Source of the DNA: Streptosporangium sp. NBC_01756
GTDB lineage: Bacteria; Actinomycetota; Actinomycetes; Streptosporangiales; Streptosporangiaceae
Direction: 5' to 3'
DNA: 64,000 nucleotides
NCBI RefSeq assembly: GCF_035917975.1
Contig: NZ_CP109130.1
Coordinates: 3,472,001-3,536,000, forward strand
Made by a program: the position numbers and the translations under genes. Shown here piece by piece: positions 9,668 through 19,244 of this stretch (position 1 is its first letter; each line of letters begins with the position of its first letter). The notes beneath the pieces are model-generated. The model searched no databases and was not told the origin of the DNA. It saw only the letters and a program-made list of their open reading frames with translations.

Positions 9668-10630
9668 TCAGCCGGCCGGGGTGGCCGGGACGGTGAAGTA
9701 CACGCGCACGGTGGTTCCGTTCTGGCCGGTGTGGATGCGGACGAGGTCGCTGAGAAGGTTGGTGACGAGCAGGCCGCGGGAGCCTCGTTGACGGGGGTCG
9801 GCCGGTCTGCGCCCGGCGAGGGGGTCGGCGATGTGACCGGCGTCGCTGATGTCCATGACCACCTGCCCATCCTCGGACCAGATGCGGACGGTCCCCGAAC
9901 CGCCCCCGTAGTCGAGGCTGTTGGCCGCCAGCTCGCTGGCGATCAGCCGCAGATCCTCGAGGCGCTCCCCGAAGATCCCCATGCGGGAGGCGTGTTCGAC
10001 GACGAAGTCGCGCACGTGCGCCAGGAGGAACGGGTCCACCGGGCCGCCGAAGTAGTGCACGACGGCGTGCTCGGGGTCGGGCAGCGAACGGTTGCAGTCA
10101 CGGATGACGCGTTCGGGCGCGTAGTCGCCGCTGGCGCGCGAGCCGGAGCCGTCCACGATGACGGGATGGGTCATCCGGGCGTCCTTGATGACCGAGGGGT
10201 CGAGCCCGTCGAGGTCGTAGGGGCACAGGATGGTGACGGCCCGGCCGGAGAACGCGAGGTTGATCAGCGCCTCGTGCTGGAGGCACGCGGGGTACTCCGT
10301 CACCGACCTGCCGGGCCAGATCGGCTCGCCGATGATGCGGACCCGGCCGACGGGGTGGAGGTCGGCGAAGGCGCACAGGACGGAGGGGATGATGCGTCCC
10401 GGGTTACGGCCGGCCTCCGTCATGTCGACGAACCGCACCTCGGCCGCCGCCTCGCCGAGCGCGGCCCGGAGCGGCGCCAACTTCGGGGTGGGCACGGCCA
10501 CCGCGACCGGCTCACCCGCCACCAGGCCCGCACGGATGAACGGCACGGTGCCGTCGAGATAGTCCTCGATCCCTCGGTAGAAGAGCGCAGGATGGGCGAA
10601 CGGCTCCACTGCGGTGGCCGTGGTGCTCAT
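9668..10630 (-). CDS. MEDS-domain plus HATPase_c anti-sigma-type regulator
   Basis: Protein of 320 residues. Residues 1 to about 180 match the MEDS (DcmR-like sensory) domain, starting FAHPALFYRGIEDYLDGTVPFI and including an ILCPYDLDGL segment. The C-terminal part is an RsbW-like kinase fold, with N-box LRLIASELAANSLDYGGGSG, then DISDAGHI and GSRGLLVTNLLSD. This two-domain layout is frequent in actinomycetes and is taken to bind anti-anti-sigma partners. The downstream SpoIIE phosphatase is its natural antagonist. No sigma factor is adjacent, so targets must be elsewhere. Confidence 0.88.
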   Translation of the reverse strand: MSTTATAVEPFAHPALFYRGIEDYLDGTVPFIRAGLVAGEPVAVAVPTPKLAPLRAALGEAAAEVRFVDMTEAGRNPGRIIPSVLCAFADLHPVGRVRIIGEPIWPGRSVTEYPACLQHEALINLAFSGRAVTILCPYDLDGLDPSVIKDARMTHPVIVDGSGSRASGDYAPERVIRDCNRSLPDPEHAVVHYFGGPVDPFLLAHVRDFVVEHASRMGIFGERLEDLRLIASELAANSLDYGGGSGTVRIWSEDGQVVMDISDAGHIADPLAGRRPADPRQRGSRGLLVTNLLSDLVRIHTGQNGTTVRVYFTVPATPAG

Positions 10631-10847
10631 CGCGTCTCCACTTCGATCGGGGGAGGGGTCCGATCCGAGCAGGGCGGGGACGGATCTCAGACAGTTAGAC
10701 AGTAGGGCGCACGGTGAAAGAACACCTTCAAAAGTACCTGGTGTCGCCTTTCACAGCGAAAAGATGGCTGCAAACCCGTACAGAACGGCATTACAAGCTG
10801 AGAACCGGAGCTGATCCGGTCATCCCTTATATGGGAAAATGGCAGCC

Positions 10848-11828
10848 ATGCATATTCTGATCATCGGTGGCACCAGATTCGTCGGGCGGCACATCACCGA
10901 AGCGGCGATCGCGGCCGGGCACGAGGTCTCCCTGCTGCACCGGGGGCAGACGGGGCCGGACCTGTTCCCCGAGGCGGAGCACCTGCGGGCCGACCGCAAC
11001 GCGGACCTGTCGATCCTGCGGGACCGGCGGTGGGACGCGACGATCGACGTCAGCGCCTACGTCCCCTCGCAGATCGTCTCACTCGCGGGAGCGGTCTCCA
11101 CGGGTCAGTACGTCTTCGTCTCCAGCACGTCGGTCTACGCCGTCCCCGAGGCACCGGGCTTCACCGAGGACTCACCGCTGACCGAGTTCGACGGGCCGGT
11201 CCCGGAGACGGTCACCGGCGAGACCTACGGGGCGCTGAAGGTGGCCTGCGAGCGCACCGCGGTGGACTCCTTCGGACCGGAGACGCTGATCGTACGGCCG
11301 ACCTATGTGATCGGCCCGTACGACTACACCGGCCGGTTCACCTACTGGGTGAACCGGATCGCCCGCGGCGGTGAGGTCCTGGCTCCGGGCGACCCCTCGG
11401 CCCCGATCCAGGTGATCGACGGACGCGACATGGCCACCTGGATCATCGCCATGATCGAGAAGGCGGCCTCGGGGACCTTCCACGCGGTCAGCCCGGCCCC
11501 GCCGTTCTCCTTCGGTGACATGCTGGAGGCGATCGTGGCCGAGGTCGGGCCGCCCGGAACCACGCTGACCTGGGTGGGGACGGACTTCCTGCTTGCCGCG
11601 GGCCAGGACGGCCGGTCGCTGCCGCTCTGGTCGGCGGGGGACGCGGGGGCGGCAGCCAACACCGCGGACCCGGCCGCCGCCACCGCGGCCGGACTCTCTC
11701 CGCGCCCGCTGGGCCGGTCGGTGCGGGAGATCCACGCGTCCGAGGCCGACTTCTCGACGGACACCACGCTCAGCCCCGACCGGGAGGCCGAGCTGCTGGC
11801 CGGATGGCGTTCCCGCTCGCAGGGGTGA
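10848..11828 (+). CDS. NAD-dependent epimerase/dehydratase-family protein
   Basis: Protein of 326 residues from ATG 10848 (MHILIIGGTRFVGRH); an ATG three codons earlier at 10839 is equally possible. The N-terminal GGTRFVG glycine motif binds NAD(P). The active-site region reads ETYGALKVACE, where the SDR Tyr-x3-Lys is Y-G-A-L-K. It is clearly paralogous to the protein at 43801 (same opening, LHRG/LNRG motif and ADR...WDATIDV block). Substrate unknown; the family includes nucleoside-sugar and small-ketone reductases. Its 3' end lies in a 51-bp tandem repeat shared with the convergent YceI gene. Confidence 0.82.
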   Translation: MHILIIGGTRFVGRHITEAAIAAGHEVSLLHRGQTGPDLFPEAEHLRADRNADLSILRDRRWDATIDVSAYVPSQIVSLAGAVSTGQYVFVSSTSVYAVPEAPGFTEDSPLTEFDGPVPETVTGETYGALKVACERTAVDSFGPETLIVRPTYVIGPYDYTGRFTYWVNRIARGGEVLAPGDPSAPIQVIDGRDMATWIIAMIEKAASGTFHAVSPAPPFSFGDMLEAIVAEVGPPGTTLTWVGTDFLLAAGQDGRSLPLWSAGDAGAAANTADPAAATAAGLSPRPLGRSVREIHASEADFSTDTTLSPDREAELLAGWRSRSQG

Positions 11829-11907
11829 TCCGGCGCCGCCACGAGCCGGTGTGGCCGGCGTTCCCGCTCGCAGGAACGATCCGGCGCCGCTACGAGGCGG
11901 CGCGGTC
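11806..11907. repeat. Tandem duplication, 51-bp unit, two copies
   Basis: GGCGTTCCCGCTCGCAGG begins at 11806 and again at 11857, and the following ATCCGGCGCCGC...ACGAG is also repeated. The array covers the stop codon of the epimerase and the last codons of the convergent YceI gene, so it changed one or both C-termini. Confidence 0.85.
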
Positions 11908-12474
11908 CTGGAGGACCGCCTGGATCTCGATGACGATCTGGACCTTCTCGCTCAGGGCCATGCCGCCTCCGGGGATGGGGCCGTTGTAGGTGACGCCGAA
12001 GTCCATGCGGTTGATCTCGCCGGTGGCCGTGAACCCGGCACGGGCACCGGCGAAGGGATCGGCGATGTAGGGGTCGGGACCGAACCCGTTGACCTCCAGC
12101 TTCAGCGGGACCGGCCGGGTCACCCCCTTGAGGGTGAGCTCGCCGTCGAGCAGGAAGCCGTCGCCGTCGGGGCGGATGCCGCCGGAGGCGTAGGTCATGG
12201 TCGGGTACGTATCGGTCTCGAAGAAATCGGCGGCGCGCAGGTGTTCGTCCCGCTGCGCGTTGCCGGTGTCGACCGAGGCCAGGTCGACGGTCGCGGTCAC
12301 GCGGGACTCCAGCGGATCCGCCGCGGTGACGATCCGGCCCTCGAACGCGCCGAACCGCCCGTACACCTTGGTGATCATGAGGTGCCTGACGACGAAGCTC
12401 ACCTCGGAGTGGATCGGATCGATGCTCCACGTCCCGGCGACATAGCCGGGAACCTCGACAACACTGGCCGTCAT
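11890..12474 (-). CDS. YceI family lipid-binding protein
   Basis: Protein of 194 residues with the YceI lipocalin-like barrel: opening GTWSIDPIHSEVSFVVRHL, then FEGRIV, VDLASVDTGNAQRDEHLRAADFF, and the closing FGVTYNG. The family binds polyisoprenoid chains inside the barrel. No signal peptide is seen here, so it is probably cytoplasmic. It is divergent from an HxlR regulator, sharing 140 bases with dyad elements, so HxlR control is likely. Family assignment is firm; the physiological ligand is unknown. Confidence 0.9.
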   Translation of the reverse strand: MTASVVEVPGYVAGTWSIDPIHSEVSFVVRHLMITKVYGRFGAFEGRIVTAADPLESRVTATVDLASVDTGNAQRDEHLRAADFFETDTYPTMTYASGGIRPDGDGFLLDGELTLKGVTRPVPLKLEVNGFGPDPYIADPFAGARAGFTATGEINRMDFGVTYNGPIPGGGMALSEKVQIVIEIQAVLQDRAAS

Positions 12475-12488
12475 CGTGTCTCCTTTGG

Positions 12489-12539
12489 TTACGTAAGGTA
12501 AGTCGGTTCCCCTTCATCAACTGGTTCTGAAGAGGAACC
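12489..12539. promoter_or_regulatory. Dyads in YceI/HxlR intergenic region
   Basis: An 8-bp palindrome TTACGTAA (12489-12496) lies beside the YceI start. Farther in, GGTTC (12523-12527) and GAACC (12535-12539) form a short hairpin-type dyad. Both are candidates for HxlR binding in this divergent promoter region. Confidence 0.4.
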
Positions 12540-12614
12540 ACCCTTATCCTGGGGATCCTTCTCCGAAAAGCACAAGAAGGCACTTTCACCTCATTCGGTT
12601 ACCTGGAGAGAACC

Positions 12615-13004
12615 ATGGACGTCAGGGCCCCCTTCGAGCACACCCCGGCGAACTGCCGCGCCCGCGAGGTCCTGGACCGCATCGGGGACAAGTGGTCGCT
12701 GCATGTGATCTCACAGCTCAGCGACCGCACCAAGCGGTTCACCGAGCTCAGGCGCGACATCGACGGCATCAGCCAGCGCATGCTGACCGTCACCCTGCGC
12801 GGGCTGGAGCGCGACGGCATCGTCTCCCGGACCATGTATCCGGTCATGCCTCCCCATGTCGAGTACGCGCTCACCCCCCTGGGGAGCACGCTGCTCGACA
12901 CCGCCGGCGCCTTCATCTCCTGGGCCGAGAAGCACGTCGACGAGATCGAGGCGACCCGCGCCCGCTACGACGCCCGCGTCCAGAAGTTCCACGAGCCCGG
13001 GTGA
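12615..13004 (+). CDS. HxlR-family transcriptional regulator
   Basis: Protein of 129 residues with the HxlR winged helix: NCRAREVLDRIGDKWSLHVI near the start (the conserved Cys at 18, and G-x-K-W), RFTELRRDIDGISQRMLTVTLRGLERDGIVSR and a wing PPHVEYALTPLG. A GGAGAG ribosome site lies just upstream. Many HxlR proteins sense quinones, aldehydes or oxidants through the N-terminal Cys; that role is inferred here. Divergent from yceI. Confidence 0.9.
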   Translation: MDVRAPFEHTPANCRAREVLDRIGDKWSLHVISQLSDRTKRFTELRRDIDGISQRMLTVTLRGLERDGIVSRTMYPVMPPHVEYALTPLGSTLLDTAGAFISWAEKHVDEIEATRARYDARVQKFHEPG

Positions 13005-13014
13005 GAGGCGGCCC

Positions 13015-13263
13015 TCAGTCCCCCAGGTCCCGGGCGACGTTGTCGAGCCGGTCCACCAGCAGGTCGAGCTGCTGGTCGGTGACCGGGCCGCCGGTGACGA
13101 AGTCCACCAGCTCCTGGCGGCGTGCGACGACGAGCGGCCGGTGATCGTCGTCGATCTCCTCGCCCCTCAGGATCAGGCACTCGCCACGGACGAACACCAG
13201 GGCGGCGTCCGGATCCGGCGATTCCAGCAGCCTCCGGACGCACGCCCGGTCGATGAGCGCCAT
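13015..13263 (-). CDS. Small hypothetical protein (82 residues)
   Basis: ATG 13263 is used because GGGGAGG sits 7 bases upstream; the longer in-frame version would translate a 15-bp tandem repeat. The protein is acidic and helical, opening MALIDRACVRRLLESPDPDAALVFV, with no membrane span or signal. I do not recognise it. Its stop is 10 bases from the end of the HxlR gene, in convergent orientation. Confidence 0.55.
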   Translation of the reverse strand: MALIDRACVRRLLESPDPDAALVFVRGECLILRGEEIDDDHRPLVVARRQELVDFVTGGPVTDQQLDLLVDRLDNVARDLGD

Positions 13264-13284
13264 GGAGGCACCTCCCCTTGTCCT

Positions 13285-13319
13285 TGCGGCCTCTGTCCCT
13301 GCGGCCTCTGTCCCTGCGG
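13285..13319. repeat. Short tandem repeat, 15-bp unit
   Basis: TGCGGCCTCTGTCCC occurs at 13285 and 13300, followed by a partial third copy. It lies just upstream of the small minus-strand gene. Confidence 0.75.
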
Positions 13320-13444
13320 CGGTCATGCCCCGGGCCCTCACTGTTCTAACGACCGCGCAGGTCAAGCCGGGTAGCGGTTATGACAGGCGGTCCGGCCTCG
13401 CCGCGCCGCCCGGAGACCTCCGGCTCCGACGGCGGGTCATGCCT

Positions 13445-13484
13445 CCTTATATGAGTGAGTGAGGACTCACTCACTCATATAAGG
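13445..13484. promoter_or_regulatory. 40-bp palindrome, TetR operator
   Basis: The left arm (13445-13463, CCTTATATGAGTGAGTGAG) is followed by GA and then its exact reverse complement (13466-13484): 19 bp in each arm without mismatch. It ends on the first base of the GTG start of the TetR gene, so repressor binding would block transcription into the tetR-ABC-ABC operon. If transcribed, it would also form a hairpin over the ribosome site. Confidence 0.85.
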
Positions 13485-14131
13485 TGATCCGCGTGATCTC
13501 CACCTCCCCGCGCGCGTCACCCCTTCCGCCCGACGAACGGCGGGCCGCACTCATCGCCTCCACCCTGTCGCTGGTCCTCGCCCACGGCACCGACGTGAGC
13601 ACCCGGCAGATCGCACAGGCGGCCGGCGTGGCAGAGGGGACGATCTTCAGAGTCTTCGCCACCAAGGACGAGCTCGTGGGCGCGGCCGTGACCAGTGCCT
13701 TCGACGCCACCCAGCTCCTCGCGGAGCTGACGGCCGTCGACCGCGACGCTCCGCTGGAGGACCGGCTGGTGGCGGTCGTCAAGATCCTGCAGCGCCACAC
13801 GGCACGCATCTTCCGGCTGTTGGACGCGCTGGGGATGAAGGGACCCATGGAGACCGGCCGCCACCGGAAGACCCGGGCCGACCAGACCGCCATGATCCGG
13901 CAGGCGATCGCCGGGCTGCTCCGGCCCGACCACGACCTGCTGCGATGCGAGCCCTACGAGACCGCGCGCCGCCTGCACCTACTAACCGTCGCCGGCTGCC
14001 ACCCCCGGCTCGTCGAGGAGGATCCGCTGCCCCCCGAGGAGATCGTCTCCACCCTGTTGGACGGAATCCGCCTGCGCCCCGGAAACGACGCGCCCCACCC
14101 CGGCGCGTCAGAGGGAGAACCCCCATGCTGA
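13484..14131 (+). CDS. TetR-family repressor of the ABC exporter operon
   Basis: Protein of 215 residues from GTG 13484; GTG 13493 is an alternative, and both lie against the palindromic operator. N-terminal HTH: AALIASTLSLVLAHGTDVSTRQIAQAAGVAEGTIFRVFATKDEL. The C-terminal ligand domain is poorly conserved, as usual. The stop overlaps the start of the first ABC gene (ATGCTGA at 14125-14131), so the three genes are one translationally coupled operon. The perfect palindrome upstream points to autoregulation and control of the exporter. Confidence 0.92.
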   Translation: MIRVISTSPRASPLPPDERRAALIASTLSLVLAHGTDVSTRQIAQAAGVAEGTIFRVFATKDELVGAAVTSAFDATQLLAELTAVDRDAPLEDRLVAVVKILQRHTARIFRLLDALGMKGPMETGRHRKTRADQTAMIRQAIAGLLRPDHDLLRCEPYETARRLHLLTVAGCHPRLVEEDPLPPEEIVSTLLDGIRLRPGNDAPHPGASEGEPPC

Positions 14132-15858
14132 GCCGCCTGCTCCGCACCTATCTACGGCCCTACTCCTCGGCGCTGACCGCCGTGGTGGCGCTGCAACTGG
14201 TCGGCACCATGGCCTCGCTGTACCTGCCCAGCCTGAACGCCGACATCATCGACCAGGGCGTCGCCACCGGCGACACCGGCTACATCCTGACCACCGGCGG
14301 CTGGATGCTGGCCGTCTCCCTCGTGCAGATCGCCTGCTCCATCGCGGCGGTCTACTACGGCTCCCGCGCGGCGATGGGGTTCGGCCGGGACGTCCGTGCC
14401 GCCGTCTTCCACCAGGTGGGCGGTTTCTCCGCCAGGGAGGTCGCCCAGTTCGGGGCGCCCTCACTGATCACCCGCAGCACCAACGACGTGCAGCAGGTCC
14501 AGATGCTCGTGGTGATGACCTGCACGATGCTGGTCGCCGCGCCGATCATGTGCGTCGGCGGCATCATCATGGCGCTGCGCGAGGACGTCGGCCTGTCCTG
14601 GCTCATGCTGGTCTGCGTCCCGGCCCTGCTGATCTCCATCGGCCTGATCATCTCCCGGATGGTCCCGCAGTTCCGTGCCATGCAGACCCGGATCGACACG
14701 GTCAACCAGGTGCTGCGCGAACAGCTCTCCGGGATCCGCGTCGTGCGCGCCTTCAGCCGCGAACGCGAGGAGACCGCCCGGTTCGCCGGGGCGAACGACG
14801 CGCTGACCGCGACGGCGCTCCGCGTCGGGCGGCTGACCTCGCTCATCTTCCCCGTCGTGATGCTGATCTTGAATGCCTCCAGCATCGCCGTACTCTGGTT
14901 CGGCGCCGGCCGGATCGACAGCGGCGACATGCGGATCGGCGCCCTCACCGCCTTCCTCATGTATCTGATGCAGATCCTGACCTCGATGATGATGGCCACC
15001 TTCATCTCGATAATGATCCCGCGCGCCGCGGTCTGCGCCGAGCGCATCGGCGAGGTGCTGGACACGGAGTCGTCGGTGCGCCCGCCCGACGATCCCGTAC
15101 GGCAGGTGCGCGGCCACGCCGAACTGGAGCTGCGTGACGTCGAGTTCCGCTACCCGGGTGCGGCGGCACCGGTGCTGTCCGGCATCTCCTTCCGCGCCGT
15201 CGCGGGACAGACCACCGCGATCATCGGCAGCACCGGGTCGGGCAAGACGACGCTGGTCTCCCTGGTGCCCCGGCTGTTCGACGCCACCTCCGGCACCGTG
15301 TCGGTCGACGGCGTCGACGTCCGCGACCTCGACCCCCAGATGCTCTGGACCCGCATCGGCCTGGTGCCGCAGAAGCCGTACCTGTTCACCGGCACCGTCG
15401 CCGGCAACCTGCGCTACGGCAACCCGGACGCCACCGACGAGGAGCTGTGGGAGGCGCTGGACGTCGCCCAGGCCCGCGACTTCGTCGAGGCCATGCCCGA
15501 AGGACTGAACACGCCCATCACCCAGGGCGGCACGAACGTGTCCGGCGGGCAGCGGCAACGCCTCTCGATTGCCCGGGCGCTGGTCAGCAAGCCCGAGATC
15601 TACCTGTTCGACGACTCCTTCTCGGCGCTCGACCTGACCACCGACGCCCGGCTGCGCGCCGCCCTGCGCCCGCACACCGCCCAGGCCGCCGTCGTCATCG
15701 TCGGCCAGCGGATCTCCACCGTCGCCGACGCCGACCAGATCATCGTCCTGGACGACGGCGTGATCGTCGGCAGGGGCACCCATGACGAACTGCTGGATTC
15801 CTGCCCGACATACATCGAGATCGTCGAGTCCCAGATGACCGTGGAGAGTGCGGCATGA
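14125..15858 (+). CDS. ABC exporter half-transporter A (heterodimeric, multidrug type)
   Basis: Protein of 577 residues from ATG 14125, with GAGGGAGAA upstream. An N-terminal six-helix exporter domain (about 1-310) is followed by an ATPase with Walker [11 protein letters not shown]-loop VPQKPYLF, signature VSGGQRQRL and Walker [13 protein letters not shown]. The residue after the Walker B aspartate is Asp-Ser rather than Asp-Glu, which marks the degenerate, non-catalytic site found in one half of heterodimeric exporters such as BmrCD or TM287/288. The next gene supplies the other half and overlaps by ATGA. Export of lipophilic drugs or an endogenous metabolite is likely; the substrate is unknown. 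Confidence 0.92.
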   Translation: MLSRLLRTYLRPYSSALTAVVALQLVGTMASLYLPSLNADIIDQGVATGDTGYILTTGGWMLAVSLVQIACSIAAVYYGSRAAMGFGRDVRAAVFHQVGGFSAREVAQFGAPSLITRSTNDVQQVQMLVVMTCTMLVAAPIMCVGGIIMALREDVGLSWLMLVCVPALLISIGLIISRMVPQFRAMQTRIDTVNQVLREQLSGIRVVRAFSREREETARFAGANDALTATALRVGRLTSLIFPVVMLILNASSIAVLWFGAGRIDSGDMRIGALTAFLMYLMQILTSMMMATFISIMIPRAAVCAERIGEVLDTESSVRPPDDPVRQVRGHAELELRDVEFRYPGAAAPVLSGISFRAVAGQTTAIIGSTGSGKTTLVSLVPRLFDATSGTVSVDGVDVRDLDPQMLWTRIGLVPQKPYLFTGTVAGNLRYGNPDATDEELWEALDVAQARDFVEAMPEGLNTPITQGGTNVSGGQRQRLSIARALVSKPEIYLFDDSFSALDLTTDARLRAALRPHTAQAAVVIVGQRISTVADADQIIVLDDGVIVGRGTHDELLDSCPTYIEIVESQMTVESAA

Positions 15859-17849
15859 GCGAGCGGCCCGTGACCACCGCACAACCGCGACCGCCCGCGG
15901 GCGGCGGGGGCTTCGGACGGGGCCCCATGGCGGGAGCCGGGATGCCCGTGGAGAAGTCGATGAACTTCGGACCGTCCACGAGACGGCTGCTGCGGCGGCT
16001 GAGTCCCCAGCGCACGAAGCTTGTCGCGGTGATCGGCCTCGCCGTGATCAGCGTGGTGTTCGCCGTCGTGGGACCGAAGATCCTCGGCCGGGCGACGGAC
16101 CTGATCTTCAGCGGCGTGATCGGCAGGCAGCTGCCCGCCGGGACGACCACCGAGCAGGCGGTCGCGGCCGCCCGCGCGGCGGGCAACGACAACTTCGCCG
16201 CGCTGCTCGCGCGGATGGACGTCGTCCCCGGCCAGGGGATCGACTTCGCCGCGCTGGGCACCGTCCTGCTCTGGGTGCTGGGACTCTACGTCGCGGCATC
16301 GGTCTTCAGCTGGCTGCAGGGCTACCTGCTCAACGACGTGGTGCAGCAGACCGTCTTCCGGCTCCGGTCGGACGTCGAGGACAAGCTGAACCGGCTCCCC
16401 CTGCGGTTCTTCGACGGCCAGCCCCGTGGCGAGCTGCTCAGCCGGGTCACCAACGACATCGACAACGTCTCGCAGACCCTTCAGCAGACGATGAGCCAGC
16501 TGCTGACCTCGCTGCTGACCGTGATCGGCGTGCTGGCGATGATGTTCGTGATCTCGCCGCTGCTCGCCCTGATCGCCCTGGTGACCATCCCGCTGTCGAT
16601 GGTCGTCACCGGGCAGGTCGCGAAACGCTCGCAGAAGCTGTTCGTCGCGCAGTGGGCCGGCACCGGCGCCCTGAACGCCCACATCGAGGAGGCCTTCACC
16701 GGCCACGAGCTGGTGAAGGTGTTCGGACGGCAGCCGGAGGTCGAGAAGGTCTTCCAGGACAGGAACGAGGAGCTGTTCAAGGCCAGCTTCGGCGCCCAGT
16801 TCATCTCCGGCATCATCATGCCGACGATGATGTTCATCGGGAACCTCAACTACGTCGCCATCGCCGTCGTCGGCGGCCTGCGGGTCGCCACCGGGTCGAT
16901 GAGCCTGGGTGACGTCCAGGCGTTCATCCAGTACTCCCGGCAGTTCACCCAGCCGCTGACGCAGGTCGCCTCGATGGCCAACCTGCTGCAGTCGGGGGTG
17001 GCGTCGGCCGAACGGGTCTTCGAGCTGCTGGACGCCACCGAGCAGGACCCCGATCCCGCCGACCCGGTGCTGCCCACCGCCCGGCGGGGACGCGTCGAGT
17101 TCGAGCACGTCTCCTTCAGCTACACCCCCGAGCAGCCCCTCATCGAGGACCTGTCGCTGGTGGCCGACCCCGGGCACACGATCGCCATCGTCGGCCCGAC
17201 CGGCGCGGGGAAGACCACCCTGGTCAACCTGATCATGCGCTTCTACGAGCTGGACGCCGGCCGGATCACCCTCGACGGCGTCGACATCACCGCGATGAGC
17301 CGCAAGGACCTGCGCTCGCACATCGGCATGGTGCTCCAGGACACCTGGCTGTTCGGCGGCACCATCCGCGAGAACATCGCGTACGGCAACCCGCAGGCCA
17401 CCGAGGAGCAGATCCAGGCCGCCGCACGGGCCACCCACGTCGACCGGTTCGTCCGCACCCTGCCCGACGGCTACGACACCGTGATCGACGACGAGGGCGG
17501 CAACGTCAGCGCCGGGGAGAAGCAGCTGCTGACCATCGCCCGCGCCTTCCTCGCCAACCCGTCCCTGCTCATCCTCGACGAGGCCACCAGCTCGGTCGAC
17601 ACCCGGACCGAGGTCCTGGTGCAGCATGCGATGGCCGCGCTGCGGACCGACCGCACCAGCTTCGTCATCGCCCACCGGCTGTCCACCATCCGCGACGCGG
17701 ACCTCATCCTGGTGATGGAGGCGGGCAGCATCGTCGAACACGGCACCCACGACGAGCTGCTCGCCGCCCGGGGCGCCTACCACCGGCTGTACTCCGCGCA
17801 GTTCAGCGGAGCCCTGGTGCCGGAGGACGACGAGGCCACCGTGGGCTGA
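15855..17849 (+). CDS. ABC exporter half-transporter B (catalytic half)
   Basis: Protein of 664 residues, start ATG overlapping the previous stop as ATGA. A Gly/Pro-rich leader precedes the exporter membrane domain. The ATPase has Walker [11 protein letters not shown]-loop VLQDTWLF, signature [10 protein letters not shown] (VSAGE in place of VSGGQ) and Walker [13 protein letters not shown] with a normal catalytic Glu, then the H-loop IAHRLST. With the degenerate partner upstream this makes one canonical and one degenerate ATP site, the classical heterodimer arrangement. A strong hairpin follows at 17852-17895. Confidence 0.93.
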   Translation: MSERPVTTAQPRPPAGGGGFGRGPMAGAGMPVEKSMNFGPSTRRLLRRLSPQRTKLVAVIGLAVISVVFAVVGPKILGRATDLIFSGVIGRQLPAGTTTEQAVAAARAAGNDNFAALLARMDVVPGQGIDFAALGTVLLWVLGLYVAASVFSWLQGYLLNDVVQQTVFRLRSDVEDKLNRLPLRFFDGQPRGELLSRVTNDIDNVSQTLQQTMSQLLTSLLTVIGVLAMMFVISPLLALIALVTIPLSMVVTGQVAKRSQKLFVAQWAGTGALNAHIEEAFTGHELVKVFGRQPEVEKVFQDRNEELFKASFGAQFISGIIMPTMMFIGNLNYVAIAVVGGLRVATGSMSLGDVQAFIQYSRQFTQPLTQVASMANLLQSGVASAERVFELLDATEQDPDPADPVLPTARRGRVEFEHVSFSYTPEQPLIEDLSLVADPGHTIAIVGPTGAGKTTLVNLIMRFYELDAGRITLDGVDITAMSRKDLRSHIGMVLQDTWLFGGTIRENIAYGNPQATEEQIQAAARATHVDRFVRTLPDGYDTVIDDEGGNVSAGEKQLLTIARAFLANPSLLILDEATSSVDTRTEVLVQHAMAALRTDRTSFVIAHRLSTIRDADLILVMEAGSIVEHGTHDELLAARGAYHRLYSAQFSGALVPEDDEATVG

Positions 17850-17851
17850 AC

Positions 17852-17895
17852 CCCGCCTGCCGTACGGCGCCGCGCGGTGCCGTACGGCAGGCGGG
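17852..17895. terminator. Bidirectional hairpin terminator between convergent genes
   Basis: Arms CCCGCCTGCCGTACGGC (17852-17868) and its exact reverse complement (17879-17895) make a 17-bp GC-rich stem with a 10-base loop, directly after the ABC stop and before the end of the convergent GNAT gene. There is no T-tract, common in actinomycetes. Confidence 0.85.
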
Positions 17896-17963
17896 AGTGC
17901 GGCCTCCGGGGCGGGCGGGATGGCTTCCCGCGCTCCCCAGGCGGCCGAGCCCGCCGCGGGTCG

Positions 17964-18974
17964 TCAGCCGGACGGCTCCGAGAACAGCATCCGTACCTGG
18001 GTGTTGCGGTAGCCGGCCCGCGCGAAGGCCGCTGCCATCGGCGCGTTGGCCATGTCGGTGGTGGCCGTGATCAGCTCCGCGTCGTTCCCGGCGTGGATGC
18101 GGGTGATCTCGGCGAGCAGGTCGTCGACGTGGCCGCGGCCGCGCAGCTCCGGAACCACGCCGAGGTAGCCGACGTTGGGACTGTACGGCGTCGCCGACGG
18201 GATCGCGAGCCCTGCGACCGCCCCATCGGAGGTGTGCGCGATCCGCCACCACTCGCGCTTGCCGGGACAGCCGAGATAGAAGTCCATCTCATGGCGGGCC
18301 GTGGCCTCGGCGCCCTTCACCGCGAGGTTCCTGCGGGTCTCGGCGTCCAGACTGCCTTCGGCGATCCGGCGGAACACCTGAAGGAACGCCTCATCCGACG
18401 CCTCGGTGAAAGTGAGCCGGCCGGAGGAGGCCGGCACGCCGAGGCCGGGCGTCCACTCGAAGCGCAGCCGCTCCACCTCTTCGGTCAGCCCGGCCGCCAG
18501 CGCGGCCTGACGCCGCCAGGCCAGGGCCGCCGACACCGCCGCGTCGGCGCGCCAGCCGTTGGACAGCGTCAGGTTGTACAGCGGAAGCGTGCGCGCGCCC
18601 TGCGCACGGAAGGCCCGCAGGCCCGCGGTGAGCAGCCCGGCGGCCACGGCGACCCGGTCGGAGACCGACGTGTCGACGTACAGGCAGTCCAGCGCCACCG
18701 GATGCTCGCTGCCCGGCTGGCCCCACCACAGCGCGCGGGCCACCACCCGGTCACCGTCCTCGGCGATCCAGGTCCACTCCGGCCGGTACATCCGCTCGGC
18801 CAGCTCCGCGAGATAACGGTCGGCGGGAATCCAGCTGACGGGTTCGTCGACCGTACAGGCGACCACCCGGTCGAGATCGGCCTCCGTCGTGGGACGGAAC
18901 AGCACGCTCCCTCCGGCGGACGGCGGAACGGCCGGTGAAGCGGTCCGGGGATCATCGGGAAAGGGTGCTGGCAT
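17964..18974 (-). CDS. GNAT-family N-acetyltransferase (two-lobed)
   Basis: 336 residues from ATG 18974; GTG 18905, preceded by GGAGGG, would give 313 residues beginning at the first strand VLFRPTTEADLDRV and is a good alternative. The C-terminal acetyltransferase lobe carries VGYLGVVPELRGRGHVDDLL, the acetyl-CoA pyrophosphate loop (R-G-R-G-H), then TTDMANAPMAAAFARAGYRN. The N-terminal half is a second, degenerate GNAT-like lobe. Substrate unknown. Confidence 0.85.
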   Translation of the reverse strand: MPAPFPDDPRTASPAVPPSAGGSVLFRPTTEADLDRVVACTVDEPVSWIPADRYLAELAERMYRPEWTWIAEDGDRVVARALWWGQPGSEHPVALDCLYVDTSVSDRVAVAAGLLTAGLRAFRAQGARTLPLYNLTLSNGWRADAAVSAALAWRRQAALAAGLTEEVERLRFEWTPGLGVPASSGRLTFTEASDEAFLQVFRRIAEGSLDAETRRNLAVKGAEATARHEMDFYLGCPGKREWWRIAHTSDGAVAGLAIPSATPYSPNVGYLGVVPELRGRGHVDDLLAEITRIHAGNDAELITATTDMANAPMAAAFARAGYRNTQVRMLFSEPSG

Positions 18975-19244
18975 GGGACGAATTGTCACATAAGTTACGA
19001 AACGCCGACAATGAAAGAATCGACATGGTTCGGCGGAGGACGACCGGACGCGAGCCTGAGCGTGCTCCGGGGCCGGCCGCTGACCAGCTTGGCGGCGCTT
19101 GCTGGTGGCGCTGCCGTGACCTGGACATGCACGCGACACGAGACGACGCCGTCCGTGCCTCCCGGCCGGACCGGGACTTCCGTACCGGGTGATCCCGGAT
19201 CGACGGACCTTCCGGCTTGATGGGGGAACCGGCAGCGTGGAGGC

